Positions 27,998 through 36,690 are shown, numbered from the stretch's first letter. The stretch: 64,000 nucleotides of DNA from Paludibacter jiangxiensis (GCF_001618385.1 NZ_BDCR01000001.1:620001-684000), one strand, 5' to 3'. Notes: a model not told the origin generated them from the sequence alone. A program made the numbers and translations.

Positions 27998-28025
27998 TAC
28001 ATCATCAAAAACAGCAAGCCCGACT

Positions 28026-29180
28026 ATGGAAAATCATCCTGAACAGTTTGACGACATTTGCCCGCTGCACAGCAACCAGGTGCCCGAAGCGGTAAAAAGT
28101 TTACTTTCAGAACCCAACTTTGTAGGAGTTTTACAATATCTGTTCCCCCAGATTCCGCTCGAAAAGGTTATTGCGCTTTTTCAAAGCGTCCAAACCGTAG
28201 ACGATTTTCAGCGTAAGATCGACTATCCGTTTCTGAAGCAACTCGAAGCGAAGACAAGCAAAGGAATCGATCTGGAAGGAGCCGAAAAACTGGACAGATC
28301 GATCAATCATCTCTTTATCTCGAACCACCGGGATATCGTGCTCGACTCAGCTTTTCTGTGTGTTGAACTGATCGATGCCGGCTTCGATACCGTCGAAATT
28401 GCCATCGGCGACAACCTGTTGATTTATCCCTGGATTGAAACGTTGGTACGCCTGAACAAGAGTTTTGTGGTGCGTCGCGGCGTAAGCGGACGCGGACAAT
28501 TGCAGGCCTCGCAGCATTTGTCGCACTACATGCGTTATGCCCTGAGTGATAAGCATCAGTCCATCTGGCTGGCACAACGCGAAGGACGCGCCAAAGACGG
28601 AAACGACCGCACACAGGAGAGCCTTTTGAAAATGCTCAACATGTCGGGCGAAGGTTCTATTACCGACAACCTGAGCAGCCTCAATATCTGCCCGCTGACC
28701 ATCTCGTACGAATACGATCCGTGCGACTACCTGAAAGCGAAAGAATTTCAACAAAAACGGGATAACCCCGAATATAAGAAAAGCCCCGCCGACGACCTGC
28801 TCAACATGCAGACCGGCATTATGGGCTACAAGGGTAAAATCGTCTATCGTCTTGCCGGAAACATTGCCGACCGCATCAAAGCCATGCCGGCTCTACCCCG
28901 CGGCGAACAGTTTGCTGCTGTTGCACAACTCATCGACAGCCTTATCCACAGCAATTACGAGATTTACGACAACAACCGGATTGCCTACGACCAGCTCAAT
29001 CCTGACAAAAAAACAGGCGGTTATACGCCGGAAGCCGAAGCTGCATTCCTGAAATATATCGACGAACGTATCGCTAAAATTGATCTGCCCGACAAAGACG
29101 AGCATTTTTTGCGATTCAAACTGTTCGAAATGTATGCCAATCCACTTGTAAATCAGCTGGAAGCATTGCAAAAGAAATAA
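28026..29180 (+). CDS. Glycerolipid acyltransferase family protein (PlsC/PlsB-like)
   Basis: 384-residue acyltransferase. The catalytic motif is NHRDIVLDSAF (NHxxxxD) at about residue 98. FVVRRGVSGRG follows, then WLAQREGRAKDGNDRT, matching block III (E-G-x-R), then a CPLTISYEYDPCDYLK block. The length and the alpha-helical N-terminal part are larger than PlsC (about 250) and fit the Bacteroidota group that resembles glycerol-3-phosphate acyltransferases. No membrane anchor is obvious. A small lipoprotein gene follows 21 bases downstream. Confidence 0.85.
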   Translation: MENHPEQFDDICPLHSNQVPEAVKSLLSEPNFVGVLQYLFPQIPLEKVIALFQSVQTVDDFQRKIDYPFLKQLEAKTSKGIDLEGAEKLDRSINHLFISNHRDIVLDSAFLCVELIDAGFDTVEIAIGDNLLIYPWIETLVRLNKSFVVRRGVSGRGQLQASQHLSHYMRYALSDKHQSIWLAQREGRAKDGNDRTQESLLKMLNMSGEGSITDNLSSLNICPLTISYEYDPCDYLKAKEFQQKRDNPEYKKSPADDLLNMQTGIMGYKGKIVYRLAGNIADRIKAMPALPRGEQFAAVAQLIDSLIHSNYEIYDNNRIAYDQLNPDKKTGGYTPEAEAAFLKYIDERIAKIDLPDKDEHFLRFKLFEMYANPLVNQLEALQKK

Positions 29181-29201
29181 TCAAAAGCATATCTGCAAAA
29201 A

Positions 29202-29471
29202 ATGAAACGAACAATTATATTGTCCCTGTTAGCCATCCTTTTGCTCGGTGGCTATTCTTGCTCCGTGCAAAACCCACTGGCATCTACCAAAGCCGATAAT
29301 AACAAATCGTACGAAGTAGAGTATTTGTTTGAGCACGATGGTTGCAAAGTGTACCGCTTTATGGATAAAGGTCATTATGTCTATTTTACCAACTGCAAGG
29401 GCGATGTCACCAGCATAGAAAATGATTCTACCCGTGTACGCGTAATGAACGCAAAATCCATTTCGAAGTAA
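29202..29471 (+). CDS. Small lipoprotein, DUF4884-like
   Basis: An 89-residue protein with a lipoprotein signal (LLAILLLGGYSC, Cys at about 20). The mature core KVYRFMDKGHYVYFTNCKGDVTSI has the short HDG-C-VYRF-D-G-HYVYFTNC pattern typical of a small Bacteroidales family (DUF4884, recognised by eye). Two cysteines flank the core and may pair. Function unknown. It probably shares a transcript with the acyltransferase upstream. Confidence 0.75.
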   Translation: MKRTIILSLLAILLLGGYSCSVQNPLASTKADNNKSYEVEYLFEHDGCKVYRFMDKGHYVYFTNCKGDVTSIENDSTRVRVMNAKSISK

Positions 29472-29593
29472 ATTTTCCTCTCCGGTCAGATGTATCTGTC
29501 GGAGGATTCTATTATCACCGTTGGTTTCAACCGGCGGATGGCAATATTGAGTTTGTTCATCATTAACCTATAACCTTAAAAGTCTAATTTGTC

Positions 29594-30508
29594 ATGAAGA
29601 AAATCTATTCTTTTGTTATGCTTATGGCATTTGCAGCCCTTAGTGTGCCGAACCCGGCATTTGCACAGGGAGCTGCTCCTGCAAGTTTACCAACATCCAG
29701 AGTGGTTGAAGATGGTGGCACCGGCTCTTATAGCGCCATTATGCTTACCGAAAGCTCGCTGCCTACTCACACAGTTTTCCGTCCCAAACATTTGAGCGCA
29801 TTTGGCGACAAAAACAAATTGCCCATTATCGTCTGGGGAAATGGAGCTTGTGCAAACTCTCCCTGGGAACATATCAACTTTTTATCGGAAGTGGCCTCGC
29901 ACGGTTTTTTGGTAGTTGCCATTGGACCTATGCCTCAGGAAGGACAGCGTGGTGGCGGGAAATCAACTTCGTCGCAAATGATTGATGCCATTAACTGGGC
30001 CATTGCTCAAAACAGCGATAAGAATAGCCCCTATTACAACAAAATTGACATTACGAAGATTGCAGTAAGCGGCATGTCGTGTGGTGGGCTGCAAACACTC
30101 GAAACAGCTCCCGATCCGCGCGTAACAACGGCAGTGATCTGCAATAGCGGCATTCTGGGCGATGCCGGAAGCGGAATGAGTGGTATGCCTAACCTCAAAA
30201 AAGACCACTTACTGAAATTGCACACGCCTACACTCTATATTCTGGGTGGCGAAACTGACATTGCGTATAATAACGGGATGGACGATTTTAAACGCATCAA
30301 TCATCTTCCGGTTTTTGTTGCAAATATGAATGTCGGTCATGGCGGAACCTACAGCAAACCCCATGGTGGAGAATTTGCAAAGGTTGCAACAGCCTGGTAT
30401 TTATGGCAATTAAAAGGCGATGAAGAAGCCGCTAAGATGTTTAAGGGTAATCCGGCAGGACTTTCAAAATTTCCGGAATGGAAAGTTGAAAAGAAAATGT
30501 TGCCTTAA
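29594..30508 (+). CDS. Secreted alpha/beta hydrolase
   Basis: 304-residue exported esterase/lipase-like enzyme. The signal peptide ends at about AFAQG. The nucleophile elbow GMSCGG (G-x-S-x-G) is at about 157-162. The acid is probably the Asp in LGGETDIAY, and the catalytic His lies in NVGHGGTY. IVWGNGACANSPW forms the oxyanion-side loop. The overall order resembles the polyester-hydrolase/cutinase-like group, but with GNGAC in place of the common GFxG, and the substrate is unknown. A strong terminator follows at 30543-30579, so it is monocistronic or the end of its operon. Confidence 0.85.
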   Translation: MKKIYSFVMLMAFAALSVPNPAFAQGAAPASLPTSRVVEDGGTGSYSAIMLTESSLPTHTVFRPKHLSAFGDKNKLPIIVWGNGACANSPWEHINFLSEVASHGFLVVAIGPMPQEGQRGGGKSTSSQMIDAINWAIAQNSDKNSPYYNKIDITKIAVSGMSCGGLQTLETAPDPRVTTAVICNSGILGDAGSGMSGMPNLKKDHLLKLHTPTLYILGGETDIAYNNGMDDFKRINHLPVFVANMNVGHGGTYSKPHGGEFAKVATAWYLWQLKGDEEAAKMFKGNPAGLSKFPEWKVEKKMLP

Positions 30509-30937
30509 TTCTTTCTTCTAATAACGACAGAAATGGAACAAAAAGAGAGCGATAGCGTAAAAAGCTGTCGCTCTCTTTTCGTTTATGCAACTTATTCACC
30601 GCACTCTGGAATAAAGTCCGCATAAAATGCGAAAATAACGTCATTTATTCTCCGCATTCTTATTTTTTTGCCCTTGCTGTCGCAAGTATATAAAAATAGC
30701 CGATTCTCGTTCAAGCTACACTGCGTTAAGCTCGAACGTAAAGTTTGTATTGATTCGTTTCACGGATTGTGGTTAGAAACCACCCTGATGATAGGCGCCT
30801 AATGGCGCAAGCATGGCAGATTGACTAGTTCAAGTTTTCGGCGATAGCCGTAACTTGGACTGGAAAAATAACCAAGTTGTACTTGGTTGAAAGTTGAAAA
30901 CTTTCTTTTATATTTGCACTTAACCAGCAGATTAGCT
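30509..30937. other. Gap with terminator and left half of RAYT element
   Basis: 429 bases holding the hydrolase terminator (30543-30579), an AT-rich segment with no gene, and from 30802 the left half of the structured repeat that houses the transposase. Confidence 0.6.
30543..30579 (+). terminator. Terminator of the alpha/beta hydrolase gene
   Basis: A 14-bp stem, AAGAGAGCGATAGC / GCTGTCGCTCTCTT (30543-30556, 30564-30577, one G-U pair), with loop GTAAAAA and then T residues. Confidence 0.88.
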
Positions 30938-31620
30938 ATGAGCCGTAAGTACAAATTTTACAAACCGGATGGGGTTTACTTTGTGAGTTTTGCAACTGTA
31001 AACTGGATAGATGTGTTCACTCGTCGTGTATACAAAGATATTGTAGTGGAAAGTCTCAATTACTGTATTCAGGAAAAGTGCTTAATAGTGTATGCTTGGG
31101 TTATTATGAGTAATCATGTTCATTTGGTAATTGCCAGTAAAGCCGGGGCATTGGAAGATGTTATGAGAGATTTGAAACGACATACATCGAAGGCCATACT
31201 AAAAGAGATAGAAGATAATCCACAGGAGAGCCGAAAGGAATGGATGCTTTGGATGTTCAGACGGGCAGGAGAGAAGAATTGCAACAACTCGAAGTATCAA
31301 TTCTGGCAACAGCACAACCAACCGGAAGAACTTGGAAGAGAAGCGTATGATATTGATCGTACCATAGCCTATATTCACGAAAACCCTGTACGAGATGGCT
31401 TTGTCGATCGTGCAGAAGAATATCCGTACAGCAGTGCCGTCGATTTTGCAGGAGGCATAGGTCGGGTTAATATTGAGCCGGCATAATAAGTGGTTACAAA
31501 CCTCTCTGGTTGAGCTGCGCTGATTTTCGGTTGTGGTTGAAAACCACTCTGATTTCCAGCACAAGATACCGCTTCGCTCAATCTTGCGCTAAACATCAGG
31601 CAAACTTGGAACAAAAGGTG
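30802..31620 (+). mobile_element. RAYT element: structured repeat split by a Y1 transposase gene (copy C)
   Basis: The left part (30802-30889) carries the same end sequence, the same CAAGTT...AACTTG hairpin with inner CGGC-GATA-GCCG, and the same AACCAAGT-TGT-ACTTGGTT hairpin as short copies A and B. The right part (31490-31620) resumes with GTGGTT-ACA-AACC and runs to the CAAGAT...ATCTTG hairpin and the end CAAACTTGGAACAAAAGGTG, shared exactly with copy D. In A, B and D these halves are contiguous, so the transposase gene lies exactly between the two central hairpins. No target-site duplication is obvious. Confidence 0.85.
30938..31486 (+). CDS. REP-associated tyrosine transposase (RAYT, Y1 family)
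   Basis: 182-residue HUH-type single-strand nuclease. The HUH motif is HVH in MSNHVHLVI (about residues 64-66), and the catalytic Tyr lies in IAYIHENPVRDGFV, the usual RAYT C-terminal block. The chain is complete, without frameshift. The start at 30938 (MSRKYKFYKPDGVYFVSF) matches family N-termini; the longer frame from 30887 runs into the repeat. RAYTs are known to bind and nick REP-type hairpins, and here hairpins of the repeat flank the gene on both sides. It may be mobile or domesticated. Confidence 0.92.
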   Translation: MSRKYKFYKPDGVYFVSFATVNWIDVFTRRVYKDIVVESLNYCIQEKCLIVYAWVIMSNHVHLVIASKAGALEDVMRDLKRHTSKAILKEIEDNPQESRKEWMLWMFRRAGEKNCNNSKYQFWQQHNQPEELGREAYDIDRTIAYIHENPVRDGFVDRAEEYPYSSAVDFAGGIGRVNIEPA

Positions 31621-31670
31621 TACTTCCAAAGTATCTCCCTCATCATATATAAATTACAAACACATTCTAA

Positions 31671-32081
31671 ATGAAAAAGAATATACAATTTGAAAGTTTA
31701 ATTCTAATGTTTCTTCTTTTGCTGACTGCCGGATGCAAGAAAGCAGAAGTTAGAACAGATCCGCGAAAAACTATTCTTGGTAAATGGGAAATTATTCAAA
31801 AAGGAAATTGGCCAGATATGGAGACGTCCATAGCAACCGGCTATACCGAATATTGTCAAGATAGTGTAATCCGTTTTTTTGATTATAAATCTAATCAGTA
31901 CATTTCTAATGATAAATATTATTTAAGTGATGCTATAATGTATATATACTATAAACGCGAAGATGGATTTATGGTACCTATAGAATACAAATATGAATTT
32001 TTTAATGATAATCAAAATCTTCGACTTGATATTCAAGCTTTTGCAATTACTAACACATGTATTTACAAACGCATAAAATAA
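31671..32081 (+). CDS. Small lipoprotein, lipocalin-like
   Basis: 136 residues with a lipoprotein signal (LILMFLLLLTAGC, Cys at about 22). The mature chain opens with TILGKWEIIQKGNW, a G-x-W strand start of the kind seen in lipocalin-like Bacteroidota lipoproteins. The following beta-strand pattern and C-terminal CIYKRIK also fit a small barrel. Family membership is not firm. AT-rich codon use resembles the 13-15 kb accessory genes, and it is enclosed by the RAYT element and copy D of the repeat. Confidence 0.65.
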   Translation: MKKNIQFESLILMFLLLLTAGCKKAEVRTDPRKTILGKWEIIQKGNWPDMETSIATGYTEYCQDSVIRFFDYKSNQYISNDKYYLSDAIMYIYYKREDGFMVPIEYKYEFFNDNQNLRLDIQAFAITNTCIYKRIK

Positions 32082-32296
32082 CTAGCTATTGATAACCTCT
32101 AAAATCACGCCTTATGAAAAATATTATTCTTGCCTGTCCCGTCGGATTTAGCTATAGCTGATTGTTAACTAAGAGTCAGCGACATTAGGAGCTAATTATT
32201 ATCCGATAATATAAATCGGAGCCGTTTGCTTAATTTCATCGAGACAAATTAGCATTGCGCATTAATCCAACTGGCATAACCCTCCTATATACCCCT
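32082..32296. repeat. Second repeat family, copy E1
   Basis: From about 32142 to 32293 this carries CGGATTTAGCTATAGCTGATTG and later CATCGAGACAAATT, GCATTAATCCAACTGGCATA and ACCC-CCTATATAC. The same blocks in the same order recur at 32878-32964, where a central segment of about 60 bases is missing. No gene is seen; a short frame at 32114 has a stop after 15 codons. Confidence 0.6.
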
Positions 32297-32480
32297 GATG
32301 GCGCAAGCATGACAGATTGACTAGTTCAAGATTGGAGCGAAGCGGTATCTTGGACTGGAAAATTAACTAAGTTGTACTTGGTTGTGGTTACAAACCACGC
32401 TGGTTATGGGCACAGGTTACGCTATCGCTAAACCTGCGCCAGCAGGGGCTAAACATCAGGCAAACTTGGAACAAAAGGTG
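32297..32480 (+). repeat. RAYT-type structured repeat, copy D (divergent short form)
   Basis: It has the same ends as the RAYT element (left GGCGCAAGCAT-ACAGATTGACTAG; right CATCAGGCAAACTTGGAAC) and the same inner hairpins (AACTAAGT-TGT-ACTTGGTT, GTGGTT-ACA-AACCAC). The outer hairpins are exchanged: the left one (CAAGATTGGAGCGAAGCGG...ATCTTG) is nearly the reverse complement of the right hairpin in copies A-C, and the right one (CAGGTTACGCTATCGC...AACCTG) resembles the reverse complement of their left hairpin. Its right end cuts an ATPase reading frame. Confidence 0.8.
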
Positions 32481-32789
32481 TCTTCTAGCTACAGCGCCTT
32501 TACTGCCAAACTCTGCACTATCAAAATCAATGGTTTGGTTTCTCCAACCATCAAAATCAGATCTATATCTCTCCATCACACCTAATCTGCCTGCAGAAAT
32601 ATACCTAATCTTTTTCCCATTTAAATGAATATTAAGACTAGTCTTTAACCCTCTAAGTAGTTGGGTTTTTCCTGAGCCATTCGGTCCTAAGAAAGTCGTA
32701 ATTCCATTATACACTTTAATCGTTCTGTTTTGAACGTTAGGAATTCTTGATTGAGCAAAATTTATCGTTACGTCAAAGGGAAAATGCAT
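32481..32789 (-). pseudogene. ATPase gene fragment truncated by repeat copy D
   Basis: N-terminal remnant of about 103 codons of an ABC/AAA-type ATPase. The ATG at 32789 starts MHFPFDVTINFAQ. Walker A GPNGSGKTQLLRGL follows at about residues 35-48, and then a segment with RYISAGRLGVMERYRSDFDG. The frame then enters the structured repeat at 32480, whose translation has no ATPase features, and no downstream part is visible beyond it. The Q-loop, signature and Walker B are therefore lost. SMC/RecF-like and AAA_15/21 ATPases (including some phage-defence ATPases) start this way; which one cannot be told. Confidence 0.75.
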
Positions 32790-32877
32790 ATCATTGTTTT
32801 TTTATTATTACTAACAACTTATATCGGCACCTAGGTGTCCTTATATACACTTTAGTTTATTGCTGTTTTCCGTACCG

Positions 32878-32964
32878 GCGGATTTATCTATCGCTGATTG
32901 CTTAGATTCATCGAGACAAATTTGCATTCCGCATTAATCCAACTGGCATAACCCGCCTATATAC
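32878..32964 (+). repeat. Second repeat family, copy E2
   Basis: CGGCGGATTTATCTATCGCTGATTG-type start, then CATCGAGACAAATT, GCATTAATCCAACTGGCATA, ACCCGCCTATATAC. It corresponds to E1 minus a central section. E1 and E2 bracket copy D and the truncated ATPase. Confidence 0.7.
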
Positions 32965-33085
32965 TGCCTTTTGGCTCTCACTATTTCCGCTTCAAATCTA
33001 CAAATTTGTTTTCAAAACGAATGCTTTTTAGTTAATATTCTTTTTGTCTGACACTGCATTCTGCTTATTCATCGTAAACAAAAAC

Positions 33086-33122
33086 AAAGCCGGTCGCCAC
33101 AATTAAGTGACGACCGGCTTTT
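33086..33122 (-). terminator. Terminator of nifJ
   Basis: Stem AAAGCCGGTCG / CGACCGGCTTT (33086-33096, 33111-33121), extended by CAC/GTG across a mismatch, with an AATTAA loop. It lies about 30 bases past the nifJ stop. Confidence 0.82.
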
Positions 33123-33153
33123 ATTATCGTTCCTTTTCAGGAATCTAAGGATC

Positions 33154-36100
33154 TTATTCGGCAGAGGCCATGCGTTTGTAGCCTTTGTAACGCCATTTAG
33201 CGTTGTCTTCGGCTGCCTGGAACAATTCTGCTGCTTCAGCAGGATATTGCTTCATCAGTGAAGCGTAACGTACTTCACCCTTGAGGAAGTCCTGGAATTT
33301 CTCCCATTGCGGCTCTTTAGAGTCGAGAAGGAACGGATTCTTTCCTTCTTCTTCCAACTGAGGATTGTAACGCCACAAGTGCCAGTAACCGCATTCTACG
33401 GCTCTTTCCGATTCTGCCTGGCTCTTACCCATACCGGCTTTCAAACCGTGGTTGATACAAGGAGAATAAGCGATGATAAGTGATGGTCCTGGGTAAGCTT
33501 CTGCTTCGCGGATAGCTTTCATTGTCTGAGCCTGGTCGGCACCCATTGCAATCTGAGCTACATAAACGTAACCGTAAGTAGTTGCCATCAGACCGAGGTC
33601 TTTTTTGCGTACACGTTTACCCGATGCAGCAAATTTAGCGATAGCACCCACAGGAGTAGCTTTTGAAGACTGACCACCTGTATTTGAGTATACTTCGGTA
33701 TCCAAAACGAGGATGTTTACATCTTTACCGGTAGAGATTACATGGTCGAGACCACCGTAACCGATATCGTAAGAAGCACCGTCACCACCAATGATCCACT
33801 GGCTGCGTTTTACGAGGAAGTTTCTCAATTCAAAGATTTGTTCGCAGGTATCGCATTTGTCTTTACCAGCTTCAACAACCGGAATGATCTTTTCTGCCAA
33901 TACTTTGGTCTTTTCAGCATCCAGTTTGTTGTCGATCCATTCCTGGAACAATGCTTTTGCTTCGGCAGGAGTTTCTTCCGAAGCAATTGCTGCGGTGAAC
34001 AAGTCAGTAAGACGTTCGCGCATTTTCAGGTTAGCCAGTTCCATACCCAAACCGAATTCGCAGAAGTCTTCGAACAGTGAGTTAGCCCAAGCAGGACCCT
34101 GACCGTTTGCGTTGGTTGTATAAGGAGTTGAAGGAACAGAACCAGAGTAGATAGAAGAACATCCGGTCGCGTTAGCAACCATTTCGCGATCGCCATACAA
34201 CTGTGTAAGCAGTTTTACATACGGAGTTTCACCACAACCTGAACAAGCGCCGGAGAACTCAAACAACGGAGTTGCGAACTGAGAGTTCTTCACGTTAGCC
34301 TTGATGTCAACGAGGTCTTGTTTGCTCTTCACGTTATTAACCAGGTAATCCCAGTTAGCAACTTCGCCCATCTGGCTTTCGAGGTGTTTCATTGTAAGAG
34401 CTTTACCACCCTTCTTAGGATTGCCCGGACAAACGTCAACACAGTTACCGCAATCCATACAGTCGAGAACGTCAACCTGGATACGGAAAGTCATGCCTTC
34501 GAAAGATTTACCAACGGCTTTCAATGAAGCGAAGTTTGCACCTTTTTGTTCTTCGGCATCCAATACGAACGGACGGATAGAAGCGTGAGGACAAACGTAA
34601 GCACATTTGTTACACTGAATACAGTTTTCAGGATTCCATTCAGGAACGAAAGCTGCAACACCACGTTTTTCGTATTTAGATGTTCCCTGATGCCATGTAC
34701 CGTCTTCGATGCCTTTGAAAGCAGAAACAGGCAACAAGTCACCATCCTGAGCGTTGATAGGACGAACCACTTCGTTGATGAAAGCAGGATCGTTGTTTGT
34801 TGCAGCAGCGTCATCAGCCAGATTAGCCCATGCAGCATCAACAGTCAGTTGTTTGTATTCGCCACCACGGTCAACCGCAGCGTAGTTTTTGTTTACAACG
34901 TCTTCACCTTTTTTACCGTATGATTTTACGATAAATTTCTTCATCTGTTCTACAGCCAGTTCAGCAGGAATTACACCTGTGATGCGGAAGAATGCAGACT
35001 GAAGGATGGTGTTGGTACGGTTACCCAAACCGATTTGCTGAGCAATTTCGGTAGCGTTGATGTAGTAAACCGAGATATTGTTTTTAGCGAAGTATTTCTT
35101 CACTTTAGCCGGCAGATTCTTAGCCAGTTCTTCACCATTCCAGATGGTGTTCAACAGGAAAGTTCCGTTTTTACGCAACCCACGTGTTACGTCGTACAGA
35201 TTCAGGTAAGCCTGAACGTGGCAAGCAACGAAGTTAGGCGTATTTACGAGGTAAGTAGAACGGATAGGTTCGTCACCGAAACGAAGGTGAGAACAGGTGA
35301 AACCGCCCGATTTCTTAGAGTCATAAGCGAAATAAGCCTGGCAATATTTGTTGGTGTTATCACCGATAATTTTGATCGAGTTTTTGTTTGCACCTACTGT
35401 ACCGTCAGCACCCAAACCGTAGAATTTAGCTTCGTACAAGCTTGCGCCACCCACTGCGATTTCTTCTTCCTGAGGAAGAGAAGTGAAGGTAACATCGTCA
35501 ACAATACCGATAGTGAAGTGGTTCTTAGGTTCCGGCAAAGCGAGGTTGTCATAAACAGCCAAAATCTGAGCAGGAGTTGTATCTTTTGAACCTAAACCGT
35601 AGCGACCGCCTACAACAACAGGAGCGTTTGCATCGCCGTAGAAACAATCTTTTACGTCGAGGTACAAAGGTTCGCCGTTTGCACCCGGTTCTTTTGTACG
35701 GTCGAGAACAGCAACACGTTTAGCTGTTTTAGGAACTGCAGCAAGGAAATGTTTTGCAGAGAACGGACGGTAGAGGTGAACTGCAACCATACCCACTTTT
35801 TCGCCTTTAGCTGTCAGGTGGTCGATGGTTTCGCGGATAGCTTCTGTTGCAGAACCCATAGCGATGATAACGCGGTCAGCATCAGGAGCTCCGTAATAAT
35901 CGAACAAACCGTATTTGCGGCCAGTGATTTTGTAGATTTCGTTCATGTATTCTTCTACGATAGCAGGAACTGTTTCATAGAAGCTGTTAGATGCTTCGCG
36001 GTGTTGGAAGAAGTGGTCAGGGTTTTCGGCCATACCACGTGCTACCGGTGAGCTGGGGTTCAACGCACGGGTGCGGAAGTCAGCCAAAGATTTCTGGTCG

Positions 36101-36690
36101 ATCAGCGGAGCAAGATCTTCGTTAGCCAAAGCTTCGATTTTTTGAATTTCGTGAGAAGTACGGAAACCGTCGAAGAAATTCATAAAAGGAACGCGTGATT
36201 TCAAAGTTGCAAGGTGAGCTACACCGGCCAAATCCATCACTTCCTGTACAGAACCTTCACACAACATGGCAAATCCTGTCTGACGACAAGCCATCACATC
36301 CTGGTGGTCGCCAAAAATGCTCAAAGCGTGAGAAGCCAAAGCACGTGCAGAAACGTGGAATACCGAAGGCAACAACTCTCCGGCAATTTTATACATATTT
36401 GGAATCATCAACAGAAGACCCTGTGATGCAGTAAAGGTAGTTGTAAGCGCACCGGCTTGCAACGAACCGTGAACAGCACCGGCAGCTCCTGCTTCCGATT
36501 GCATTTCTTCTACTAATACGGTTTCACCGAAAATGTTTTTTCTGCCGGCGGCAGACCATTCGTCAACATATTCGGCCATAGTTGACGATGGCGTAATCGG
36601 GTAAATGGCAGCCACTTCGCTAAACATATACGCGATGTGGGCAGCGGCCTGATTACCGTCACAAGTCAAAAATTTCTTGTCTTTTGCCAT
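33154..36690 (-). CDS. nifJ: Pyruvate:ferredoxin (flavodoxin) oxidoreductase
   Basis: A single-chain PFOR of 1178 residues. It oxidatively decarboxylates pyruvate to acetyl-CoA and CO2 and reduces ferredoxin or flavodoxin, the central fermentation step in anaerobes. Domains in order: TPP-binding pyrimidine domain (AYMFSEVAAIYPITPSS), transketolase-C-like domain, gamma domain (SKKSGGFTCSHLRFGDEPI), and a 2x[4Fe-4S] ferredoxin domain with CIQCNKCAYVCP and CMDCGNCVDVCP. The TPP-pyrophosphate domain has the third-cluster CSGCGETPYVK, GGDGASYDIGYGGLDH, and DTEVYSNTGGQ. Length and motifs are complete. Codon use is highly biased, suggesting strong expression. Confidence 0.97.
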   Translation of the reverse strand: MAKDKKFLTCDGNQAAAHIAYMFSEVAAIYPITPSSTMAEYVDEWSAAGRKNIFGETVLVEEMQSEAGAAGAVHGSLQAGALTTTFTASQGLLLMIPNMYKIAGELLPSVFHVSARALASHALSIFGDHQDVMACRQTGFAMLCEGSVQEVMDLAGVAHLATLKSRVPFMNFFDGFRTSHEIQKIEALANEDLAPLIDQKSLADFRTRALNPSSPVARGMAENPDHFFQHREASNSFYETVPAIVEEYMNEIYKITGRKYGLFDYYGAPDADRVIIAMGSATEAIRETIDHLTAKGEKVGMVAVHLYRPFSAKHFLAAVPKTAKRVAVLDRTKEPGANGEPLYLDVKDCFYGDANAPVVVGGRYGLGSKDTTPAQILAVYDNLALPEPKNHFTIGIVDDVTFTSLPQEEEIAVGGASLYEAKFYGLGADGTVGANKNSIKIIGDNTNKYCQAYFAYDSKKSGGFTCSHLRFGDEPIRSTYLVNTPNFVACHVQAYLNLYDVTRGLRKNGTFLLNTIWNGEELAKNLPAKVKKYFAKNNISVYYINATEIAQQIGLGNRTNTILQSAFFRITGVIPAELAVEQMKKFIVKSYGKKGEDVVNKNYAAVDRGGEYKQLTVDAAWANLADDAAATNNDPAFINEVVRPINAQDGDLLPVSAFKGIEDGTWHQGTSKYEKRGVAAFVPEWNPENCIQCNKCAYVCPHASIRPFVLDAEEQKGANFASLKAVGKSFEGMTFRIQVDVLDCMDCGNCVDVCPGNPKKGGKALTMKHLESQMGEVANWDYLVNNVKSKQDLVDIKANVKNSQFATPLFEFSGACSGCGETPYVKLLTQLYGDREMVANATGCSSIYSGSVPSTPYTTNANGQGPAWANSLFEDFCEFGLGMELANLKMRERLTDLFTAAIASEETPAEAKALFQEWIDNKLDAEKTKVLAEKIIPVVEAGKDKCDTCEQIFELRNFLVKRSQWIIGGDGASYDIGYGGLDHVISTGKDVNILVLDTEVYSNTGGQSSKATPVGAIAKFAASGKRVRKKDLGLMATTYGYVYVAQIAMGADQAQTMKAIREAEAYPGPSLIIAYSPCINHGLKAGMGKSQAESERAVECGYWHLWRYNPQLEEEGKNPFLLDSKEPQWEKFQDFLKGEVRYASLMKQYPAEAAELFQAAEDNAKWRYKGYKRMASAE

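Larger units (their letters stand above)
27187..28025. other. Long non-coding region with hairpins and REP-like units
   Basis: 839 bases between the divergent tsaD and acyltransferase genes. Short frames exist on both strands around 27315-27561, but they span an imperfect palindrome and resemble no protein. The region holds a 12-bp hairpin (27363-27392), a four-unit REP-like array (27729-27895) and the promoter for the downstream gene (27990-27997). Confidence 0.6.
32790..33153. other. Gap with repeat E2 and nifJ terminator
   Basis: 364 bases. Copy E2 of the second repeat family (32878-32964) and the nifJ terminator (33086-33122) account for part of it. The rest is AT-rich with no gene. Confidence 0.55.

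Noticed and set aside
30938-31486. IS200/IS605 insertion sequence with TnpB
   Set aside because: The protein has the RAYT C-terminal block (YIHENPV) and no TnpB-like gene is present, so a RAYT is the better call.
31199-31629. Frames antisense to the RAYT gene that extend into the repeat
   Set aside because: They share peptide HLLFQVCLMF with the frame at 32388 only because both read through the same repeat end; not genes.
32481-32789. Intact phage-defence ATPase
   Set aside because: Only the Walker A part is present; Q-loop, signature and Walker B are missing and the frame runs into a repeat.
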